From Sphingopyxis sp. JAI108 (GTDB lineage Bacteria; Pseudomonadota; Alphaproteobacteria; Sphingomonadales; Sphingomonadaceae): a stretch of 64,000 bases of DNA. The notes beneath the pieces are model-generated. The model ran no database searches, was not told the origin of the DNA, and saw only the letters and a list, made by a program, of their open reading frames with translations. Made by a program: the position numbers and the translations under genes. The DNA is taken from positions 1,922,001-1,986,000 of the forward strand of contig NZ_JACCCJ010000001.1 in the NCBI RefSeq assembly GCF_013410105.1. Reading direction: 5' to 3'. Of this stretch, positions 55,192 to 62,035 are shown one piece after another (the first letter of the stretch is position 1; every line of letters begins with the position of its first letter).

Positions 55192-56385
55192 TCAAAGGCC
55201 GAGCACCATCTTCGCGATGATGTTGCGCTGAATCTCGTTCGACCCGCCATAGATCGTCGTCTTGCGCATGTTGAAATAGGTGGGCGCCGCGCGATGCGCA
55301 TAGTCCGGCCCGATCGGATGCTCATTGTCGCCTTCGCCGAAACCGCGGAAATAGGGCGCGCCATAATGGCCGACGGCCTCGAGCGTGAGTTCGGTCAACC
55401 GCTGCTGGATCTCGCTGCCCTTGATCTTGAGCAGGCTCGATTCGGGTCCCGGCCCCTTGCCCGCATTCGCGCCGGCAAGGCTGCGGAGTTCGGTGAATTC
55501 GAGCGCGGTCAGGTCGACCTCGAGTTCGGCGAGCTTGCGCTTGAAGAAAGCGTTGGCGATCAGCGGCTTGTCGCCGTCGAGCTCGGTGCGGGCGATGTCC
55601 TTCACCTTCTCGATCCCGCGCTTCGACGCCGCGACGCCGGCGATCCCGGTGCGTTCGTGCGCGAGCAGGAATTTGGCGCAGGTCCAGCCCTTATTCTCTT
55701 CATAGACGCGCTGCGACACCGGCACGCGGACATCTTCGAGCCACACCTCGTTGACCTCATGCTCGCCGCCCAATGTGATGATCGGGCGCACGGTGATGCC
55801 GGGCGACTTCATGTCGATCAAAAGGAAGGAAATGCCCTCCTGCTGCTTGGCGTCCTTGTCGGTGCGGACGAGGAAAAAGCCCCAGTCGGCGTGCTGCGCG
55901 AGCGTCGTCCAGGTCTTTTGCCCGTTGACGATATAATCGTCGCCGTCACGGACCGCCGTGGTACGCAGCGAGGCGAGATCCGAACCCGATCCCGGCTCCG
56001 AATAGCCCTGGCACCACCAATCCTCACCCGACAGGATGCGCGGCAGGAAATGCGCCTTCTGCTCGGGCGTGCCGAAGGTGTAGATGACCGGGCCCACCAT
56101 CGCGAGGCCAAAGGGCATCAAGCGGATGCAGTCGGCGCGCGCGGTCTCTTCCGACCAGATGAAACGCTGCGTCGGCGTCCAGCCGGTGCCGCCATATTCG
56201 ACGGGCCAAGCGGGCGCGATCCAGCCCTTCTTGTACAGGATCTTGTGCCAGGCGAGGAAATCCTCCTTGGACAGCTCTTCGCCCTCATCCTGTTTGCCGC
56301 GCAGTTCGGCGGGGTAATTTTCGGCGATGAAGTCGCGCACTTCCTGCTGGAAGGCGAGATCTTCGGGGCTGAATTCCATGTCCAT
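55192..56385 (-). CDS. Acyl-CoA dehydrogenase (large partner of a pair)
   Basis: FAD-dependent acyl-CoA dehydrogenase, 397 residues, start MDMEFSPEDLAFQQEVRDFI after GGGAGA. FAD and substrate motifs: WCQGYSEPGSGSDLASLRTTAVRDGDDYIVNGQKTWTT near residues 121-158 and the final YGGSNEIQRNIIAKMVLGL. Preceded by a TTTACGTAAA palindrome, so probably the first gene of the two-gene ACAD operon and regulated with other acyl-CoA catabolism genes. Confidence 0.92.
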   Translation of the reverse strand: MDMEFSPEDLAFQQEVRDFIAENYPAELRGKQDEGEELSKEDFLAWHKILYKKGWIAPAWPVEYGGTGWTPTQRFIWSEETARADCIRLMPFGLAMVGPVIYTFGTPEQKAHFLPRILSGEDWWCQGYSEPGSGSDLASLRTTAVRDGDDYIVNGQKTWTTLAQHADWGFFLVRTDKDAKQQEGISFLLIDMKSPGITVRPIITLGGEHEVNEVWLEDVRVPVSQRVYEENKGWTCAKFLLAHERTGIAGVAASKRGIEKVKDIARTELDGDKPLIANAFFKRKLAELEVDLTALEFTELRSLAGANAGKGPGPESSLLKIKGSEIQQRLTELTLEAVGHYGAPYFRGFGEGDNEHPIGPDYAHRAAPTYFNMRKTTIYGGSNEIQRNIIAKMVLGL

Positions 56386-56430
56386 CACGAATCTCCCATC
56401 GGGCACTGGCGCCCTTATAATAAGCGCTCA

Positions 56431-56444
56431 CCTTTACGTAAACG
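56431..56444 (-). promoter_or_regulatory. Probable operator, CGTTTACGTAAAGG (minus strand)
   Basis: Contains the perfect 10-base palindrome TTTACGTAAA, about 47 bases upstream of the acyl-CoA dehydrogenase ATG. The core CGTTTACGT is the same as in the palindrome at 7157-7172, suggesting one shared regulator. Confidence 0.5.
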
Positions 56445-56533
56445 GCAAGTTGCGACTTGCAACGTTTCGCGGGCGATGATTGCGCGCAATGGGAGGGCTT
56501 GTCCAGCCGCGGGCTAAGGGGTGAAGGCTACGG

Positions 56534-57451
56534 TTAGTCGGCGCCGCGCGTGACGAGTATGACCGCGCCTTCGCTGGCATAAGGCCCGCGCACCTCGGCA
56601 ATCGTCAGCGTGACGTCGACCGCTTCTCCCCCACGCGTCACCATCTGCGACGACAGCCGCGCCGGATTGCCCGAGCGGAAAACCGATTCCAGCGCCTCGA
56701 CGAAGGCCGCGCGCTGCCCGACGGGCAAAATGGCGGAAAATCGAACGCGGCGGATCGCGACGGGATCGACTCCGAGCAGGGCGACGACCATCGCATTGGC
56801 CGATTCGACACTCTCGCGAACGGATATGCGGACATGGCCGATGCTGCCATCGGTCTCGATCGCATCCAGCGTCGCAGCCCGCACGTCGGTCGCCGCGAAA
56901 TCCTCCATCGCCGCGCTGACATCGCGCAGCACGATCGCGCCGCCGACGGGTAGCGGAACCAGATCGACATGCAGCCACTGGCGTGGACGCAGCAGTCCGG
57001 GCACATCGGCCGAGAAGCGTTCGCGATGGTCGAGCAGGCGGGCGATGTGATGGCAGATAAGACTGTCGCTGAACGACGGCAGCGCGGTCGTCAATGCTTC
57101 GCCGATCAGGCCGGCCGCCGGCATCTCCAGCATATCGGACGCGGCAGGATTGACTGCGGCGATGCGCCGCTGCCGGTCGATCAGCATCGCCCCGTCGCGG
57201 ATCGATTCGACCAGCCCGGCCAGCGAAGCCTGCAACAAATCGGACGCTTTGGCCACGTCGCGCGCCGCTCCCCCGTCGAGCCGGCGATAATCGTCGAGCG
57301 AGATCAGCACATGCGCGTCCTTGCCATGATGCGTCACGACGACCGGCTTGCGCGCCGACTGCAATCGCCAATTGGCGAAGCCGCGGATGAAATCCGCCGC
57401 CGATACGCGTTGTGGTTCTTGCGCGGCTGCCACGATTCCCCCCGAAGTCAC
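56534..57451 (-). CDS. Phd/YefM antitoxin-like domain fused to PAS-like sensor modules
   Basis: About 306 residues from a GTG at 57451 that follows AAGGAG (a second GTG and an upstream ATG are alternatives). Residues ~15-60 match the Phd/YefM antitoxin DNA-binding fold: VSAADFIRGFANWRLQSARKPVVVTHHGKDAHVLISLDDYRRL. A PAS-like region with IDRQRRIAAVNPAASDMLEM follows at ~85-180, and a second PAS-like segment at ~195-305. No kinase, GGDEF or toxin domain. Probably a ligand- or redox-sensing transcription factor; that function is inferred. No toxin gene lies next to it. Confidence 0.7.
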   Translation of the reverse strand: MTSGGIVAAAQEPQRVSAADFIRGFANWRLQSARKPVVVTHHGKDAHVLISLDDYRRLDGGAARDVAKASDLLQASLAGLVESIRDGAMLIDRQRRIAAVNPAASDMLEMPAAGLIGEALTTALPSFSDSLICHHIARLLDHRERFSADVPGLLRPRQWLHVDLVPLPVGGAIVLRDVSAAMEDFAATDVRAATLDAIETDGSIGHVRISVRESVESANAMVVALLGVDPVAIRRVRFSAILPVGQRAAFVEALESVFRSGNPARLSSQMVTRGGEAVDVTLTIAEVRGPYASEGAVILVTRGAD

Positions 57452-57459
57452 CGATCTCT

Positions 57460-57476
57460 GGCTCCTTATAGGAGCC
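57460..57476 (-). promoter_or_regulatory. Palindrome over the ribosome-binding site of the Phd–PAS gene
   Basis: GGCTCC-TTATA-GGAGCC: six-base arms that pair the AAGGAG ribosome-binding region with a complementary arm just upstream. It could be an autoregulatory operator, as Phd-type proteins bind short palindromes at their own promoters, or an RNA hairpin that limits translation. Confidence 0.45.
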
Positions 57477-57530
57477 CGAACGGATGGTTGGCGGCGCATT
57501 AGGTCCCTAATGGCGCCACTCTGCGCGGGA

Positions 57531-59159
57531 TCAGACCAGCCGCGACTTGCCGCAGCGCAGCGCGTTGACTCGCGTATCGGCCTGTCCGACCTGCAAGCCG
57601 AGCAGTCCGGTCAGATCCGACAGCACGCTATCGAGCACCGGCGCCGCAAGCGCGACGGTCTCGCCGACGATCGTGGTCAAGGCATTCAGGTTGAGAACGA
57701 GGCCGAGGACGTTGACGTCGAGTTCCATCTCGTCCGCCAGCGACTCCGCCGCGCCTGCGACCAGCCCCGTGCTCGACACCGTCTTCACCCGCCCCTCTTC
57801 GATCTCGCTGCGCGAGAAGGCGACGGGCTTTTCGCCAAGGTCGGACAGGGTCAGTTGGGCCCCCGCATTGACGCTGACCAGCGGCAGCTTCACCACCCGC
57901 GCGGGCTGCGGATCGAGCGGGCGCTGCATGTCCTGAAAATCGCCGTCGGGAACCGTACCGATCGCCACCATCGCCGGAGACGTCACGACCCCCAGCGACA
58001 CCGCGGCGCTGCTGTTCGGCGCGCAGTCGATGTCGGTGATCCGCGCCGACGCCGATCCGAGCTCCGCAAGTAGCGGTACATGGACGCTGGCGAGCGGCGT
58101 GGCGACACGCGTATCGATCTTCAGGCGAACTTGCGCGGTGCGGATGATGACATCGTTGGTGTCGGTCACCGCGATCAGCGGGGAATCGGCGGGAGGCTCG
58201 CCGACCAGCAGCGCGACATCGATGCCCGATCCACCGGGCAGGCTGCTCGCAAGCGACAGATCGACCTGGCGATTCGCATTGCCGAGCAGCAGCATGGTGC
58301 GAAGCAGGCTGAGCGCATTGACCTTGACCGGATTGGCAGCATCGACGCGGATGCTCGACGAACGCGGCCCCAGGTCGATCGCCCGCGACGGCAGCAGCGC
58401 GCGCGGGAGCGCGCTGTCGGCGATATGCTCGAGGGCGCTTGCTGCCTGCCCGTCCGACGCGCGGGCCAGTGCCGACACCACCTGCGGCAGCGTCGCCTGC
58501 GTGTTCAGCGTCTGGCCGAAGGTCAGGACATCGGCGTCGAGTTCGATCCTGAGCGCGTCCGAAAAGGCGAGCAGGTCGATATCGGTGCTGGCAAGCGCAT
58601 TATAATCCATCACCGACAGGCTGACCTCGCTCCCGGTCAGGCTGGACAGCAACGCATTGGGCAGGCCGCCGTTCAGCGCCGCCACGCGCGATCCGAGCGA
58701 AAAGGCGGCATAGCCTCGCCGCGCACCGGTCGCGGTCGCGCGGATGATGCTGTCCTGCCGGCCGGTCAGGAAGCTGCCGAAGAACAGCGGGCGATCGCGC
58801 GTCAGCGTGACGCGTATCGCATTCGGCGATGCCCCCCCGCCGGTGAAGCGCTGTTCCGCCGCGATCGACGGATCCGCCGTATAGGTGCCGGGCGTGAGCG
58901 CGGCGATTTCGATGCCGCAATCGCAATTGGCCGCGATGATCCGTTCCGCCGCCGTCCGCTCTTCGCCCGGCCGTCCCGCCGCCGCCATTGCCGCGGCATC
59001 GGCGATGCCCTGCAGTTTGCGGCGATCGAGATAGAGCGAGCCAAGATCGACCGCGAACGCCGCCGACCCGATCAGCATCGTCATCCCGAAAGCGGTCGTG
59101 ATGCTGATGCTTGCGCGGCGGCTGTGGACAAGGCGGCACAGGAGGGAAAGCATTGCCAT
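57531..59159 (-). CDS. TadG-like pilus-associated protein
   Basis: 542 residues with an N-terminal hydrophobic segment (ISITTAFGMTMLIGSAAFAVDLGSLYLDRRKLQGIADAAAMAAAG), the hallmark of TadG/DUF2134 proteins. The remaining ~480 residues are a large periplasmic domain without a von Willebrand A motif (no MIDAS DxSxS seen). Probably a tad pseudopilin or envelope anchor. It follows TadE by 2 bases and lies 28 kb from the main tad operon. Confidence 0.82.
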   Translation of the reverse strand: MAMLSLLCRLVHSRRASISITTAFGMTMLIGSAAFAVDLGSLYLDRRKLQGIADAAAMAAAGRPGEERTAAERIIAANCDCGIEIAALTPGTYTADPSIAAEQRFTGGGASPNAIRVTLTRDRPLFFGSFLTGRQDSIIRATATGARRGYAAFSLGSRVAALNGGLPNALLSSLTGSEVSLSVMDYNALASTDIDLLAFSDALRIELDADVLTFGQTLNTQATLPQVVSALARASDGQAASALEHIADSALPRALLPSRAIDLGPRSSSIRVDAANPVKVNALSLLRTMLLLGNANRQVDLSLASSLPGGSGIDVALLVGEPPADSPLIAVTDTNDVIIRTAQVRLKIDTRVATPLASVHVPLLAELGSASARITDIDCAPNSSAAVSLGVVTSPAMVAIGTVPDGDFQDMQRPLDPQPARVVKLPLVSVNAGAQLTLSDLGEKPVAFSRSEIEEGRVKTVSSTGLVAGAAESLADEMELDVNVLGLVLNLNALTTIVGETVALAAPVLDSVLSDLTGLLGLQVGQADTRVNALRCGKSRLV

Positions 59160-59161
59160 CG

Positions 59162-59605
59162 TCAGTCGACCGGCAGTTCGAAGGTCGCGCTGGCACGAAT
59201 GACATGGTCCGGCGATGGCACGAAGCTCGACCGCAGGAAGCTGTCCTGTGGCGCGGTGTAGGTGACGGCGACGGTGATCGCTTCGCTCGTTTCGGACACC
59301 GCGACGCTGTGCGTGCCGCCGACGGTCTGAAGGCTGCGCGCCACCGCGCGGGTCGCGACCGCGCTACGGTCGGCGAGGTCAAGGCCGACGATCGAGGCCC
59401 GCGCTCCATCGTTGGCGGCCTGCTGCACATTATGCGCGAGCATGAAATATTGGCCGTAGACGAGCACGCCCATCAGCAGCGCGAGGAGCAGCGGCAGCAC
59501 CAGCGCCATTTCGACGATGGCGGCGCCGCGCTCCCCGCGCGCCAGGGTAAGGCCAGTCCGGGCAATCTGGCGGACGCGCCGCGAAAGTCGTTGGAAGTCT
59601 GCCAT
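59162..59605 (-). CDS. TadE-like pseudopilin
   Basis: 147 residues from the ATG at 59605. A basic N-terminus is followed by the TadE motif GERGAAIVEMALVLPLLLALLMGVLVYGQYF near residues 24-54, including the Glu five residues into the hydrophobic stretch that prepilin peptidase substrates carry. The C-terminal part is a small beta-rich domain. Cotranscribed with the TadG-like gene; CpaA at 22159 is the likely peptidase. Confidence 0.88.
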   Translation of the reverse strand: MADFQRLSRRVRQIARTGLTLARGERGAAIVEMALVLPLLLALLMGVLVYGQYFMLAHNVQQAANDGARASIVGLDLADRSAVATRAVARSLQTVGGTHSVAVSETSEAITVAVTYTAPQDSFLRSSFVPSPDHVIRASATFELPVD

Positions 59606-59764
59606 GCGGTCAGAATGGCGCGAGGCAAATGAAAGCGGCGTCGAGAACACCCGACGCCGCCTTTATGTATTTTGCGCGATTTTCGGCTCGCGCCGCATAG
59701 CGGCAATCGGCGGTTGTTGCTGCGTCGTTAATCGGCGCGCCGTGCGCCTACCCGCAAAATGTGA

Positions 59765-60640
59765 TCATTCGGCATCCTGCAGCTTGTCTTGCGTGCGCAG
59801 GTCGAAGTCCGACGCATCGTGACGCTCGCGCAGTTGGCTCGCAGGATCGCCCGTCACGCGGTTCACCATGCGACCGCGTTTGACCGGCGGGCGCGCCGCC
59901 AGCTGGTCGGTCCAGCGCTGGACATTCTTATATTCGTCGACCTGCAGGAACTCGCCCGCGTCATAGACGAGCCCCTTGGCGAGCGCGCCATACCAAGGCC
60001 AGATCGCCATGTCGGCGATCGTATAGTCGGCGCCGGCGATATATTCGCTCTCCGCAAGACGCCGGTCGAGCACATCGAGCTGGCGCTTCACTTCCATCGC
60101 ATAGCGGTTGATCGGATATTCCTGCTTCGTCGGCGCATAAGCGTAAAAATGGCCAAAGCCGCCGCCAAGGAACGGCGTGCTGCCCATCTGCCACATCAGC
60201 CACGACAGCGTTTCGGCACGCTTCGCGGTATCGGTCGGCAGGAAGGCGCCGAATTTTTCGGCAAGATGGATCAGGATCGCTCCCGATTCAAAGACACGGA
60301 TCGGTTCGGCGCCGCTGCGGTCGATGAGCACCGGGATCTTGCTGTTCGGATTGGCCGCGACATAGCCGCTCGAAAACTGGTCGCCCTCGCCGATGTTGAT
60401 GAGCCACGCGTCATATTCGGCGCCGCTATGGCCGGCCGCGAGCAGCTCCTCGAGCATCACCGTGACCTTCACGCCATTGGGCGTGCCGAGCGAATAGAGC
60501 TGGAGCGGATGCTTGCCGATCGGCAGTTCCTTGTCGTGCGTCGGCCCCGCGACAGGGCGATTGATGTTCGCGAAACGACCGCCGCTTTCCTTGTCCCATG
60601 TCCAGATTTTCGGCGGCACATATTCGCTGTTGTCGGTCAT
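59765..60640 (-). CDS. yghU: Glutathione transferase, YghU/nu class
   Basis: 291-residue glutathione S-transferase of the nu class, which in E. coli shows disulfide-bond reductase activity. The N-terminal extension with PPKIWTWDKESGGRFANINRPVAGPTH is diagnostic for YghU. Thioredoxin-like domain ~45-130 (YSLGTPNGVKVTVMLEEL, NSKIPVLID, FESGAILIHLAEKFG) and helical C-domain (TIADMAIWPWYG). Upstream, TTACCGGTCAGTA (60665-60679 region, minus strand) with its ACCGGT core could be a TetR-type operator; this is tentative. Confidence 0.93.
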   Translation of the reverse strand: MTDNSEYVPPKIWTWDKESGGRFANINRPVAGPTHDKELPIGKHPLQLYSLGTPNGVKVTVMLEELLAAGHSGAEYDAWLINIGEGDQFSSGYVAANPNSKIPVLIDRSGAEPIRVFESGAILIHLAEKFGAFLPTDTAKRAETLSWLMWQMGSTPFLGGGFGHFYAYAPTKQEYPINRYAMEVKRQLDVLDRRLAESEYIAGADYTIADMAIWPWYGALAKGLVYDAGEFLQVDEYKNVQRWTDQLAARPPVKRGRMVNRVTGDPASQLRERHDASDFDLRTQDKLQDAE

Positions 60641-60713
60641 AGAAAGCTCCTGCGCTTATTTTTATACTGACCGGTAACTTAATAGGCGATTGCCTTTTGT
60701 CCACCCCGCCCGC

Positions 60714-61892
60714 TCAAATAATCTTCGCTGCGCGCAAAGCCGCGATCGCTTCGGCATCATAGCCGATCCCGGCGAGGATCGCGTCGCTATGCTCCCCCAC
60801 CCGCGGCGCGCGGCTTGGTGTCACCTTGTCGCTCGACGACAGGCGGATCGGCGCACGGATTACCGGCACCGCCGCCGCCGCTCCCGGATAATCGACCGGC
60901 TCGACCAGCCCCATCGCCGCGACCTGCGGCTGCGCCAGCACCTCTCCCGCGCGCAGGACCGGCGCGGCCGGGACGCGCCCTGCCGCCAGTTCCGCGATGG
61001 CATCGGCGTTCGTCCGCTCGATGCACCAACGCTGCATGATCGCACTCAGCTCCTCGCCATTATCGCCGCGAAGGATGTCGCTGGCGTAGAGCGGGTCGTC
61101 GACCAGTTCGGGACGCCCGACGAGCCCGGCCCAGCGCGCGAAGATCGGCGCGCCGACGATCTGGGTGATGATCCAACCGTCGCGGGTGCGGAAAACGTCA
61201 GTCGGCCCAGAGCTGAAGCTACGATTGCCGATCGGCTCGCGGTCGATCCCGTTCAGCGCATGGTCGATCGTCAGCGCGTTCGACAGCGCTAGCGCGGTAC
61301 CGAGCAGCGATCCCGACACGCATTGCCCCTTCCCCGTCGCCTCACGCTCGCGCAGCGCCAGCATCACCCCGAAGGCACAATGGAGCGCGGTGCCGAAATC
61401 GACATAATTGACCTGCGCGCGATAGGGCTGGTCGGGCGAGCCCGTGAGATGCACCGTGCCCGACATCGCCTGCCCGACCGCATCGAACCCGACGCGGCTC
61501 GCGAGCGGCCCTTCGCTGCCGAATGCCGACGCGGTCGCGAGTATGATACGCGGATTGGTCGCAGAAAGGCTTTCATAATCGAGGCCAAGCTTGACGAGCG
61601 CATCATGCGGCAGGTTGGCGATCACGACATCCGCCGTCTCGACCAGCCGCCGGACGATCTCGCGTCCCTCGGGGCTTCCGGGTTTCAGCGTCAGGCAGCG
61701 CTTGGCGCGGTTCATCTGCATGAACATCGCGCCCGATCCATCGTCCGCGACCGGCACGGTGTAACGGTCGTCGTTGCCGCCGGGCGCCTCGATCCGGATG
61801 ACATCGGCGCCATAATCGGCGAGCAGGGCCGCGCAATAGGGGCCAGCGATGTAGCGGCCGAAATCGAGTACGCGGATTCCTTGCAGCGGCAC
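60714..61892 (-). CDS. CaiB/BaiF-type CoA transferase, catalytic Asp apparently absent
   Basis: Family III CoA-transferase/racemase homologue, 392 residues. N-terminal Rossmann part: GIRVLDFGRYIAGPYCAALLADYGADVIRIE near residues 5-35, then NRAKRCLTLKPGSPEGREIVRRLVETADVVIANLP. The region holding the nucleophilic Asp (SLLD/MQD in relatives, about residue 205 here) reads GQCVSGSLLGTALALSN, with Gly in the Asp position. Other parts look intact. It may be inactive, use another residue, or have a racemase-like variant chemistry. Probably transcribed with the glutathione transferase gene (73 bases downstream). Confidence 0.85.
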   Translation of the reverse strand: MPLQGIRVLDFGRYIAGPYCAALLADYGADVIRIEAPGGNDDRYTVPVADDGSGAMFMQMNRAKRCLTLKPGSPEGREIVRRLVETADVVIANLPHDALVKLGLDYESLSATNPRIILATASAFGSEGPLASRVGFDAVGQAMSGTVHLTGSPDQPYRAQVNYVDFGTALHCAFGVMLALREREATGKGQCVSGSLLGTALALSNALTIDHALNGIDREPIGNRSFSSGPTDVFRTRDGWIITQIVGAPIFARWAGLVGRPELVDDPLYASDILRGDNGEELSAIMQRWCIERTNADAIAELAAGRVPAAPVLRAGEVLAQPQVAAMGLVEPVDYPGAAAAVPVIRAPIRLSSSDKVTPSRAPRVGEHSDAILAGIGYDAEAIAALRAAKII

Positions 61893-62035
61893 GCCTTACC
61901 CTCTCGATAGCTTTTCGTTCAAACCGGGCTAGCAGCCGCCCGTCGAGCCTGCCAGCGCCTTCGTCGAAAGCTGCCGCTTGCATGTTCGCGTCCGAACCAT
62001 ATGGTCGTCACATCATTTCAAACGGGGATAATTTC

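Noticed and set aside
56386..57530. A toxin–antitoxin operon around the Phd-like gene
   Set aside because: The flanking genes are an acyl-CoA dehydrogenase and a TadG-like protein; no small toxin frame (Doc, RelE, YoeB or PIN type) was seen in either orientation.
57531..59159. A von Willebrand A domain in the TadG-like protein
   Set aside because: No DxSxS MIDAS motif or later Thr/Asp ligands could be found in the 542 residues.
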